Below the pieces are notes generated by a model. It was not told where the DNA came from. It did not search any database and saw nothing but the letters and a program-made list of their open reading frames with translations. DNA of 7,178 bases from Thioalkalivibrio sp. (GTDB lineage Bacteria; Pseudomonadota; Gammaproteobacteria; Ectothiorhodospirales; Ectothiorhodospiraceae). Within the stretch, counting starts at the first letter, position 1. The number at the start of each line of letters is the position of its first letter. The stretch is taken from positions 1 to 7,178 of the forward strand of contig PWRV01000064.1 in the NCBI GenBank assembly GCA_003563455.1, written 5' to 3'. The position numbers were made by a program, and so were the translations under genes. Shown piece after piece: positions 1 through 5,385 of this stretch.

Positions 1-6
1 AGCCAC
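1..6 (-). CDS. possible 5' end of a further minus-strand gene (edge, start only)
   Basis: Only a start signal is visible. On the minus strand a perfect Shine-Dalgarno hexamer AGGAGG (plus positions 20 to 15) is followed after 8 bases by GTG (6 to 4) and then GCT before the window ends. Such a strong SD at ideal spacing suggests a gene begins here and runs out of the window, about 140 bp downstream of the SulP transporter and in the same direction. Nothing can be said about the product. The signal could be coincidental, since only two codons are seen. Confidence 0.3.
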
Positions 7-107
7 GGATGGCTCCTCCTGTTCAAGCGTTGAATGTTGCGCAGTCTACCCGCAGGCGTGACCCATTGCAGCCTGCCCGCATTGGATCAGGGTTTGTTGG
101 CCGGGTT

Positions 108-136
108 CCCCTCCCCTCAGCCTACAGGGGGCGGGG
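108..136 (-). terminator. imperfect G/C hairpin just after the SulP gene
   Basis: CCCC-T-CCCC (108-116) faces GGGG-C-GGGG (128-136), giving an eight-pair stem with one central mismatch and an 11-base loop. It lies 14 bp beyond the SulP stop codon. On the minus strand no run of T follows, so it is not a canonical intrinsic terminator. It may stabilise the transcript 3' end or act as a weak or Rho-assisted stop. The plus strand shows three runs of four or more G but no fourth, so a complete G-quadruplex is not supported. Confidence 0.25.
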
Positions 137-149
137 ACGGGGTTCGGCG

Positions 150-2243
150 TCACTCGCCTCCGTTGTCACGCTCACGTTCTTTCTCCCGGGCCACACGGGC
201 CTGCACCGCCTCGATCGACGCGTCGGTGGAACGGAAAATGTTTTCCTTGCCGATCACCTGGTCGAGCCCCGTGCGCTGCATCATTTCGAGCACCTGGGCC
301 TTCAGGCCGGCGAAGACCAGTGTCACACCGCGGGCCTTGAGCCGGTCGACGAGAGAATGGATTGCTTCTTCGCCGGAGGCGTCGATCTCGTTGATCCCCT
401 TGGTCACGATAACCAGATACCGGGCCTTCGGGTGCCGGGCGGCGAGTTCCAGCACCGCGTCCTCGAAGTAGGGGACATTGGCGAAGTAGAGCGAGCGATC
501 GAATCGCAACAGGCCGATCTCCTCGCTGGCCTTCAGGCCGTAGCGCTGGGCCTCCCGAAGGGTGCCGTCGGAATAGCGGGCGAGTTCGGAGACCCGTGGG
601 TACATCGACCGGTAGAGAAACAGCCCCAGCGCGAGGCCGACGCCGATCAGGATGCCAATGTCGAGATTCGGCGCGACCGCGAGCGTCGCGACGAAGGTGA
701 CCATGGCGGCGACGCCGTCATGCTTGCTCGCCAGCCAGGCGTGGTGAATGGCCTTGAAGTTGATCAGCCCGATCACCGCCATGATGATGATGGCTGCGAG
801 AACGGCCTCGGGCAGGTGGTAGAACAGCGGCGTCAGGAAGAGCAGGACCACCAGAATGATCAGCGCCGTGGAGACGGAGGAAAGACCAGTGCGCCCTCCC
901 GAGTTCAGGTTTACCGCGGAACGGGAAAAAGAGCCGCTGACCGGATAGGCCTGAGTGAAGCTCCCGGCGAGGTTGCCGAGGCCCTGCCCGATGAGTTCCT
1001 GGTTGGGGTTCAGCCGCTGGCCGGTGCGCGCGGCAATCGCCCGTGCGATCGCGATCGCTTCGGTGAATCCAACCAGCGCGATCACGAAGGCGGTGGTGAA
1101 CAACGCCGCAATGGTGGTGTAACTCAGTTCCGGCATGGCCAGTTTCGGCAGGCCGGCGGGAATATTGCCGACCACAGTGCCGCCGGCGTTCAGCTGGACG
1201 GTGGCGTCTTCCACCCCGTCGATGCGCCAGCGCGGTCCACGGGTTTCCTGATCCGGCTCGACCGCATCCACGGCGACGAAGGCGCGTGGGACCTCATCAC
1301 CGTCGGCAAGTCGCACCAGGCGGGTGTCGCGCAGCTCCCGCTCGGTCTCCCGGATCTGCTGCCGGACCTCTTCGTATTCGATGCGCAGGAGTTCGGCTTC
1401 GTAACGCAGCGCCGCCGCTTCGGCCGGGGCGGCCGTTTCGATTTCCGCCTCGCGGGCGCGGATGCGGGCATCGAGTCCGGCCCGCTCGTCCTTCAACTCG
1501 GACCAGGCGGCGATTTGGGTCGCAACCTCCGGCGGCGAGACCTGCGAGATTTCCACCTCGGTCTTCCGCTCGAAGCCGAACATCCAGCTCAGGAATGTCA
1601 GGACCACCACTGCAGCCAGCACGCCGGGAACCTTCGGCACGAAACGCCTGAGGCCGACCATGATCAGGATCGCGCCGACGCCAAAGGCGAGAGTCGGCCA
1701 GTGCAGCCGCGGCAATTCAGTGAGCACCCCCCACAGGCCAACGAGGAAATGACCGGTGGTATCGATGGGTACGCCCAGCAGTTTGTTGAGTTGCGAAAGC
1801 CCGATGATCAATGCCGCGGCATTGGTGAACCCGACGATGACCGGATGAGAGATGAAGCTCACCAGAGCGCCCATGCGCAGCAGCCCCATCGACAACTGGA
1901 TGGTGCCGACCAGGAACGCGAGGACGATGGCCAGGACAATGAATTCGCCCGAGCCCGGGCTTGCGAGCGGGATCAGGGCCGTTGCGGTGAGCAGTGACAC
2001 GACGGCTACCGGCCCTGTTGCCAGATGGTTCGAGGATCCCCAGAGCGCCGCTACAATCACTGGCAGCAACGACGCATACAACCCGTATACCGGTGGCAGC
2101 CCCGCCAGTTGAGCGTAGGCCATCGATTGCGGTACCAGGACCAGAGCCACCGCCAGACCCGCGGACAGATCGGATTTCAGGATGTCCCGGTTTGGCCGCT
2201 GCCAGCGCAGGAACGGAAAGATGCGAAGCAGGATAGGATTCAT
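150..2243 (-). CDS. SulP-family inorganic anion transporter with STAS domain and a coiled-coil insertion
   Basis: Inner-membrane anion transporter of the SulP/SLC26 family; members move sulfate, bicarbonate or other anions, and the substrate cannot be read here. The 697-residue product opens with the family block around residues 28-80 (VPQSMAYAQLAGLPPVYGLYA, cut here as VPQSMAYAQLAGLPP plus VYGLYA; then ATGPVAVVSLL), has hydrophobic helices to about residue 547, and carries IPAGLPKLAMP (361-371) and the SGSFSRSAVN region (436-445). A cytoplasmic STAS domain follows (about 555-690) with the conserved Asp-Ala-Ser-Gly turn at 621-624. Odd: residues about 226-350 are a hydrophilic segment, strongly coiled-coil at 245-310, where family members normally have a short loop. 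The ATG is preceded by AAGG (plus 2252-2255) at 8 bases. It is divergent from the tRNA. A near-complete open frame of 662 codons runs antisense and is a shadow. Family assignment is secure; substrate is unknown. Confidence 0.95.
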   Translation of the reverse strand: MNPILLRIFPFLRWQRPNRDILKSDLSAGLAVALVLVPQSMAYAQLAGLPPVYGLYASLLPVIVAALWGSSNHLATGPVAVVSLLTATALIPLASPGSGEFIVLAIVLAFLVGTIQLSMGLLRMGALVSFISHPVIVGFTNAAALIIGLSQLNKLLGVPIDTTGHFLVGLWGVLTELPRLHWPTLAFGVGAILIMVGLRRFVPKVPGVLAAVVVLTFLSWMFGFERKTEVEISQVSPPEVATQIAAWSELKDERAGLDARIRAREAEIETAAPAEAAALRYEAELLRIEYEEVRQQIRETERELRDTRLVRLADGDEVPRAFVAVDAVEPDQETRGPRWRIDGVEDATVQLNAGGTVVGNIPAGLPKLAMPELSYTTIAALFTTAFVIALVGFTEAIAIARAIAARTGQRLNPNQELIGQGLGNLAGSFTQAYPVSGSFSRSAVNLNSGGRTGLSSVSTALIILVVLLFLTPLFYHLPEAVLAAIIIMAVIGLINFKAIHHAWLASKHDGVAAMVTFVATLAVAPNLDIGILIGVGLALGLFLYRSMYPRVSELARYSDGTLREAQRYGLKASEEIGLLRFDRSLYFANVPYFEDAVLELAARHPKARYLVIVTKGINEIDASGEEAIHSLVDRLKARGVTLVFAGLKAQVLEMMQRTGLDQVIGKENIFRSTDASIEAVQARVAREKERERDNGGE

Positions 2244-2376
2244 TTCGGGGACCTTGATTCAGACTGAGAGCGCACAGCGGGGTGTTGCGCGGCGAGCTTC
2301 TCCAGGCATGCCCAGACAAGAAGGAGTCTGACGAGCGACCGCTCCCGATGACAGGGCCAGTCGCACGGCGCCCGCA

Positions 2377-2407
2377 AGTATAACCCCCGGAGGCACGGGG
2401 AAGTGCC
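2377..2407 (-). promoter_or_regulatory. candidate SulP promoter with inverted repeat over the -35 region
   Basis: On the minus strand TATACT (plus 2382 to 2377) matches five of six -10 consensus bases and would start transcription near 2370, about 125 nt before the SulP ATG. No good -35 box stands at 16-18 bp; instead an inverted repeat GGCAC-N6-GTGCC (2392-2407) occupies that place. A weak -35 overlapped by a dyad is what an activator-dependent or repressed promoter looks like, but the dyad arms are only 5 bp. This is inference from pattern alone. Confidence 0.3.
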
Positions 2408-2535
2408 GTTGGAATCGAACGTCGCAGACGGTTCGGTTCGAGCCGGGTTCCCAATCGCCTTCGCAGCACTTCTCCAACGGGTCGTGAGCATATGGGCCGC
2501 CCGGTTTCACTGCCAATGAAAAATGGTAATCCCGG

Positions 2536-2555
2536 AGATAGACGATAATCTATCT
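2536..2555. repeat. inverted repeat AGATAG-N8-CTATCT in an AT-rich patch
   Basis: Perfect 6-bp arms at 2536-2541 and 2550-2555 with an 8-bp AT-rich centre. The surrounding 45 bp are clearly richer in A and T than the rest of the window. It lies just upstream of the candidate tRNA promoter and about 290 bp upstream of the SulP gene. It resembles an operator or an upstream bending element; no named regulator is recognised. Confidence 0.35.
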
Positions 2556-2572
2556 ATTACGCGGCTCTGCGC

Positions 2573-2601
2573 TTGTAAACCGGTGCCCGAGCACACAGAA
2601 T
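2573..2601 (+). promoter_or_regulatory. candidate tRNA-Ser promoter
   Basis: TTGTAA (2573-2578), 17-bp spacer, CAGAAT (2596-2601); each box matches four of six consensus bases. The bases after the -10 box are strongly GC-rich (CCCCGCGGG from 2604), as in the discriminators of stringently controlled stable-RNA promoters. Transcription would start near 2608, leaving a leader of about 18 nt to be removed by RNase P before the mature tRNA 5' end at 2626. Confidence 0.45.
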
Positions 2602-2625
2602 AACCCCGCGGGAAGATCGCTTCCG

Positions 2626-2715
2626 GGAGAAGTGGCAGAGCGGTTGAATGCACCGGTCTTGAAAACCGGCAGGGGCGCGAGTCCCTCGTGGGTTCGAATC
2701 CCACCTTCTCCGCCA
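2626..2715 (+). tRNA. tRNA-Ser, anticodon TGA (UGA), CCA encoded
   Basis: Complete class II tRNA. The acceptor stem GGAGAAG (2626-2632) pairs with CTTCTCC (2705-2711), discriminator G2712, and CCA is encoded at 2713-2715. The D stem is GCA/TGC (2635-2637, 2649-2651). The anticodon stem CCGGT/ACCGG (2653-2657, 2665-2669) encloses the loop CTTGAAA with anticodon TGA at 2660-2662. A long variable arm (about 2670-2687) and T arm GTGGG-TTCGAAT-CCCAC (2688-2704) complete it. The long variable arm and G discriminator are serine identity marks. It decodes UCA and, by wobble, other UCN codons. No duplicated tRNA 3' end is seen nearby, so there is no sign of an integrated element. Confidence 0.98.
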
Positions 2716-2824
2716 ATGGGTCCGTGCGGCAATGAACCGGGCGGCCGTTGCCCACTGTGCCGCGCACGCCGCATGGATCGGGTCCGGCACTAGGCCGCTG
2801 GCACCCTACGCTTTGTGACGCTCG

Positions 2825-2853
2825 TTGACGATTTGGGGTGGAAAGTCTAGATT
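2825..2853 (+). promoter_or_regulatory. sigma70-like promoter for the Met-heptad protein gene
   Basis: TTGACG (2825-2830, five of six consensus bases), spacer of exactly 17 bp, TAGATT (2848-2853, four of six). This is the best promoter-like sequence in the window. Transcription would start near 2860, giving a leader of about 198 nt before the ATG at 3058. Confidence 0.55.
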
Positions 2854-2931
2854 CCTCTGTATGGGTCTGAATTTGTTGCCTTAGCGTGCGTGCGCCGTTC
2901 ACGGCTGCAGGTGCCCGGAACATCAAGGATA

Positions 2932-2951
2932 GGCTCACGGTGACGTGAGCC
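2932..2951 (+). promoter_or_regulatory. leader hairpin with GNRA tetraloop
   Basis: GGCTCACG (2932-2939) and CGTGAGCC (2944-2951) form a perfect 8-bp stem closed by GTGA, a GNRA-type tetraloop in RNA. It is about 72 nt into the predicted leader and about 106 nt before the start codon. No T run follows (the next bases are GTCAAAG), so it is not an intrinsic terminator. It may be an mRNA-stabilising or regulatory hairpin, or in DNA a near-palindromic operator. Confidence 0.45.
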
Positions 2952-3057
2952 GTCAAAGTTGATCCCCGCGCGGGTAGGGGGCTGCCCACAAACCGCCGGC
3001 CGTCGCGGAGGCTGCGGCGGAGAATGAATACGCCCTAACGTTGTCGAGGCATCACGG

Positions 3058-3705
3058 ATGTTCGAAAAGGACCCACGCACCTTCGCACCGGACTACAAGA
3101 ATCTGTCGCCGGAACAGAAGGCGATGGTCAAGCTCGAGATCGCGCTGACCAATTTCTTCCGGGCCTTCGAGGGCACCATGCGCCGTTTCGAGCGCCTCGT
3201 GTACCCCTCGGTGCTGATCATCGGATTGATGTCGCTGTCGGGTTTCTACCTGATCTACAACCTCACTGGCGATATGTCCACCATGGCCCGCAGCATCGAC
3301 CCGGCCATGGAGGTCAACCTCGACGCAATGTCCGGAAACATCGCGGATCTGTCGGAAAACATCGCGACCATGACCGGCGAAATCTCGACGCTTGTCCGCG
3401 TGATCGAGTCGATGGACAGCAGCGTCTCCAGCATGGATGCCAACACCGCTGGAATGACCCTGTCTCTCGGTCAGGTGCAGGACAGCATGACGGTGATGAC
3501 CGACAGCGTGACGACCATGAACCAGAGCATGACCGAGATGAACAAGCACATGGGGCAAATGAACCAGAACATGGGCGCAATGAACCAGACCATGGGCAGC
3601 ATGAGCCAGAACATGGCGCGCATGGCGAGCGACATCAGCCGCATGGCGCACGACATGAACCGGTTCACGCGCCCCGAATCCATCATGATGCCGTTCATGC
3701 GCTGA
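3058..3705 (+). CDS. uncharacterised single-pass membrane protein with a 17-heptad Met-rich periplasmic coiled coil
   Basis: No family recognised. The 215-residue product has a charged N-terminal part (1-49, with MRRFER just before the membrane), one hydrophobic segment (about 50-69) and then a long helical region. By the positive-inside rule the N terminus is cytoplasmic and the rest periplasmic. From residue 84 to 202 every seventh residue is Met, Leu or Val, and the residue four later is Leu, Ile, Val or Met, with only Thr130 breaking the rule: 17 heptads in perfect phase. In the last third the core is almost all Met (for example MNQNMGA, MNQTMGS). About 30 of 215 residues are Met. The ATG has SD GAGG (3046-3049) at 8 bases, its own promoter upstream and a terminator just after, so it is probably monocistronic. 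A scaffold or spacer along the envelope, a coiled-coil partner of a larger complex, or metal/oxidant handling through the Met residues are all possible; none is shown. Confidence 0.88.
   Translation: MFEKDPRTFAPDYKNLSPEQKAMVKLEIALTNFFRAFEGTMRRFERLVYPSVLIIGLMSLSGFYLIYNLTGDMSTMARSIDPAMEVNLDAMSGNIADLSENIATMTGEISTLVRVIESMDSSVSSMDANTAGMTLSLGQVQDSMTVMTDSVTTMNQSMTEMNKHMGQMNQNMGAMNQTMGSMSQNMARMASDISRMAHDMNRFTRPESIMMPFMR
3517..3663 (+). repeat. seven tandem 21-bp units coding Met-rich heptads
   Basis: Seven consecutive in-frame 21-bp units, each beginning with ATG. The first four also share AACCAG or AACAAG after the ATG and a second ATG at base 13, so they look like recent tandem duplications; the last three are more diverged (ATGAGC, ATGGCG, ATGGCG starts). 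They encode residues 154-202 of the coiled-coil protein. Unit number may vary between strains. Confidence 0.7.
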
Positions 3706-3714
3706 GCATCCCCG

Positions 3715-3738
3715 GAGCGCGTCGCACGCGCTCTTTTT
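3715..3738 (+). terminator. intrinsic terminator after the Met-heptad protein gene
   Basis: A perfect 7-bp stem GAGCGCG (3715-3721) / CGCGCTC (3727-3733) with loop TCGCA is followed directly by five T (3734-3738). It begins 9 bp after the stop codon, so it ends the transcript of the upstream gene. Confidence 0.85.
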
Positions 3739-3792
3739 CCGGTGCTGCGCGGCACGGATGCGCCGGGGCGACGGCACGGGCATGGGTTGGCC

Positions 3793-3892
3793 GATGATCA
3801 CGAAAGCTCCGCAAAGGCTGCTTGCGTGGAGGAGGCGAGCCCTCTCGCCGATCGGGCGCCGGGAAACCACCGGCGGAGCTTTCGTGATCATC
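3793..3892. repeat. 100-bp element bounded by perfect 20-bp inverted repeats
   Basis: GATGATCACGAAAGCTCCGC (3793-3812) is matched base for base by its reverse complement at 3873-3892. The 60-bp interior has two more hairpins: GGCGAG-CCCT-CTCGCC (3834-3849) and CGCCGG-N7-CCGGCG (3857-3875), the latter overlapping the right arm by 3 bp, so the structures partly compete. Size and ends suggest a MITE-like non-autonomous element or a dispersed chromosomal repeat. No clean target duplication is seen: TGGGTT occurs on both sides (3783-3788, 3900-3905) but at unequal distances. It sits directly upstream of the DUF1840 gene and could also fold as an RNA leader. No open frame inside is credible. Confidence 0.75.
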
Positions 3893-3940
3893 AAGAGCTT
3901 GGGTTATGCTGGAATCCGGCTATTGCAGCGAGACGTTTCC

Positions 3941-4249
3941 ATGCTGGTCACCTTCCGCACGCCCGCCTACAGCGATATCACCATGTTCGGTGATGTTGCG
4001 CTGGCACTGATCGAACACATGGGACACAGTCCAACTGTACCGAGCGCGATCGCTGCCGAAGATGTGCCGCGGGCTCTCGAGCGCCTGCGCGCGGCGATCG
4101 ACGAACGGGGCGGCGAGACTCTGCCGCCGGCTCCCGAAGAGACCAGACGGGACGCCGACAAGGTCAGTCTGGCACATCGTGCGTTGCCGCTGGTGCAACT
4201 GCTGGAGGCTGCCGCGAAGGCCGATACCTACGTGATGTGGGACCGCTGA
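3941..4249 (+). CDS. DUF1840 domain-containing protein
   Basis: A small soluble protein of 102 residues covering the whole DUF1840 family length; the function of the family is not known. Recognised from its ordered motifs: LVTF at the N terminus, ITMFGDVA (13-20), a MGHS-TVP-AI block (27-37), the DVP-AL-RLR helix (41-50), a charged variable middle (about 55-74), then VSLAHRALPLVQLLEAA (75-91) and a C-terminal VMWDR. The frame is open further upstream to 3758, but that extension runs through the 100-bp inverted-repeat element and has no family similarity; the ATG at 3941 gives the usual start. Its SD is weak (GAG at 3930-3932, 8 bases before). The next gene begins 24 bp after its stop, so the two are probably co-transcribed. 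Stress or cell-envelope roles are sometimes guessed for such genes; nothing here proves one. Confidence 0.9.
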   Translation: MLVTFRTPAYSDITMFGDVALALIEHMGHSPTVPSAIAAEDVPRALERLRAAIDERGGETLPPAPEETRRDADKVSLAHRALPLVQLLEAAAKADTYVMWDR

Positions 4250-4273
4250 AGACTAGATTCCGGGAGGCTGAAC

Positions 4274-4525
4274 ATGTCGGCGATGCAGATTCTGGTGTTT
4301 TTCGTGGTTGGCGGCCTCGCCGGCTGGATTGCCGGCGTGGTGGTTCGCGGAGGCGGACAGGGCATCCTGGTGAACGTGCTGGTCGGAATTCTCGGTGCCT
4401 TTCTGGGTGGCTGGGTGTTCTCGGCTCTGGGTATCGGCCTGACCGGGCTGGGCGGTCTGTTCCTGATGGCTACGGTCGGGGCAGTGATTCTGCTTTCGCT
4501 GCTGCGGTTGATTGCCCGGGCCTGA
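4274..4525 (+). CDS. GlsB/YeaQ/YmgE-family small membrane protein
   Basis: Small inner-membrane protein of 83 residues, of the family also called transglycosylase-associated proteins. Members are often general stress proteins; no enzyme activity is established. Three hydrophobic segments are visible (about 5-21, 31-50 and 55-78), with the Gly-rich pattern GGLAGWIAG (13-21), the VLVGILGAFLGGWVF block (35-49) and a family-like GLGGLF. The start ATG at 4274 is set by a strong SD, GGGAGG (4262-4267), 6 bases before it; the next ATG (4283) would be too far. It follows the DUF1840 gene by 24 bp and converges on the lytic transglycosylase gene with a 67-bp gap, in which I see no convincing bidirectional terminator (only GCCC-GGTC-GGGC at 4579-4590). 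Confidence 0.93.
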   Translation: MSAMQILVFFVVGGLAGWIAGVVVRGGGQGILVNVLVGILGAFLGGWVFSALGIGLTGLGGLFLMATVGAVILLSLLRLIARA

Positions 4526-4592
4526 GTGATCTGCGAGGCGATCGTCACTCGGCCACGAAGACGATTCGGTGCCCAGGCGCCCGGTCGGGCCT

Positions 4593-5366
4593 TCAGTTTG
4601 CGGCGGCTCGTGTCCCGTCCTGGCGGGATGCAACTGCGTGCAGGCGGTAGTGCGCATTAACCCGTTCGATGTAGTTGCGCGTCTCTGCGAAGGGCGGGAT
4701 GCCTCTGTGGCGCTCCACCGCACCCGGCCCGGCATTGTACGCGGCGAGTGCCAGATCAAGGTCCTGGTCAAATCGCTCCAGCATCCACGCGAGATACGTC
4801 ACCCCGCCGCGGATATTCTGCGCCGGGTCGAAGCGGTCGCTGACCCCCAGCTCGGCGGCAGTCGCGGGCATCAGCTGCATCAGGCCGTGAGCTCCGACCC
4901 GTGATACGGCGTACTGGTCGAAGCAGGATTCCACCCAGATCACCGACTTGACCAGCAGGGGGTCCAGATTCCGTTTTTGAGCCTCGCGAACGATGATGCC
5001 GTCGAAGGGACCGGAACCGAGAGGCATCACTTCGTCGGCAGAAAGCCGGCAGCGGACGGAGGCCGTCGGCCGGCCGTAGGTGGCGATCAGCGTCAATCTC
5101 TCGTCGCGCTGGTTGGTGACCAGCCGCTCTCCGCTCGGAAGCTCGTAGACGAACAGCTCTCCACCCGAGCGGTTGGCCGGGTTCCCGCTTCCCGCGATGC
5201 CCACCCGGCGATAGCTCACCCCGCCGGTGGGCCGTTGGTCCGTGTACACTCGGGTGCCGTCGGCATCGAGGTAGGTGTACAGTTCCGCCACGGCCTTTGC
5301 GGACCAGAGCCACAGGCCGCCGACAAGGAGCAGCAGCAACGCCCTGGTGACATGTCCACGGTTCAT
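4593..5366 (-). CDS. exported SLT-type lytic murein transglycosylase with duplicated DUF4124-like N-terminal motif
   Basis: Cleaves the MurNAc-GlcNAc bond of peptidoglycan to give 1,6-anhydro ends; acts in the periplasm. The 257-residue product starts with a signal peptide (Arg at 3 and 8, Leu-rich core 10-20, likely cut after AKAVA near 27). The mature start ELYTYLDADGTRVYTDQRP (28-46) is a DUF4124-type motif, and a second copy, ELFVYELPSGERLVTNQRD (70-88), matches it at 8 of 19 positions. The SLT domain covers about 120-245: catalytic Glu146 in VES-F, SRVGAHGLMQLMPATA (155-170), the N-GG-YL motif (184-192), ALAAYNAGPGAV (206-217) and GIPPF-ET--Y (222-232). The only two cysteines, 106 and 148, could form a disulfide beside the active site. 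An in-frame TAG four codons upstream fixes the ATG. No usual SD is seen; TAGAAT (plus 5378 to 5373) six bases before the ATG may be a -10 box of a leaderless transcript. Confidence 0.94.
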   Translation of the reverse strand: MNRGHVTRALLLLLVGGLWLWSAKAVAELYTYLDADGTRVYTDQRPTGGVSYRRVGIAGSGNPANRSGGELFVYELPSGERLVTNQRDERLTLIATYGRPTASVRCRLSADEVMPLGSGPFDGIIVREAQKRNLDPLLVKSVIWVESCFDQYAVSRVGAHGLMQLMPATAAELGVSDRFDPAQNIRGGVTYLAWMLERFDQDLDLALAAYNAGPGAVERHRGIPPFAETRNYIERVNAHYRLHAVASRQDGTRAAAN

Positions 5367-5385
5367 CTCATCATTCTAGCCCGAC

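Larger units (their letters stand above)
2244..2625. other. intergenic region between SulP gene and tRNA-Ser
   Basis: A 382-bp divergent spacer. No convincing protein gene is seen: open frames of about 80 codons on the minus strand lack a good SD and family-like sequence. It holds a candidate SulP promoter with an inverted repeat at its -35 region, an AT-rich patch (about 2516-2560) with an inverted repeat, and a candidate tRNA promoter, each listed separately. Confidence 0.7.
2716..3057. other. intergenic region between tRNA-Ser and the Met-heptad protein gene
   Basis: A 342-bp spacer without a credible protein gene. After the tRNA there is no canonical terminator; only weak repeats such as GTGCCG (2757-2762) with CGGCAC (2785-2790). 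The second half holds a sigma70-like promoter (2825-2853) and a leader of about 200 nt with a perfect hairpin (2932-2951), both listed separately. Very short frames in the leader (ATG at 2861, 7 codons; ATG at 3024, 4 codons) have no good SD and are not called. Confidence 0.7.

Noticed and set aside
127..140. Possible G-quadruplex
   Set aside because: Only three G runs of four or more are present on one strand; a fourth is lacking within a usual loop distance.
9..1997. A 662-codon open frame on the plus strand, antisense to the SulP transporter
   Set aside because: Its product has no recognisable domain and the His/Gln/Asp/Arg/Gly-rich composition typical of antisense reading of a GC-rich gene, while the minus strand codes a clear transporter.
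2861..2884. Short upstream frames (ATG 2861, ATG 3024) as a leader peptide
   Set aside because: Seven and four codons, no adequate SD and no run of regulatory codons.
2507..2989. A 160-codon minus-strand frame containing GFEPTRDSRPCRFSRP
   Set aside because: This is the well-known false protein from translating the reverse complement of tRNA-Ser; the tRNA structure is complete.
3052..3894. A 280-codon minus-strand frame with a striking His/Val/Leu heptad pattern
   Set aside because: The His periodicity is the reverse complement of the ATG (Met) codons of the plus-strand heptads (CAT read in another frame). It also runs through the 100-bp inverted-repeat element and has no family similarity.
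3783..3905. TGGGTT on both sides of the 100-bp element as a target duplication
   Set aside because: The copies stand 4 and 7 bases from the ends of the inverted repeat, so they are not symmetrical and are short enough to occur by chance.
3758..3940. N-terminal extension of the DUF1840 frame
   Set aside because: It reads through the inverted-repeat element, lacks a good SD, and DUF1840 proteins begin at the LVTF motif that follows the ATG at 3941.
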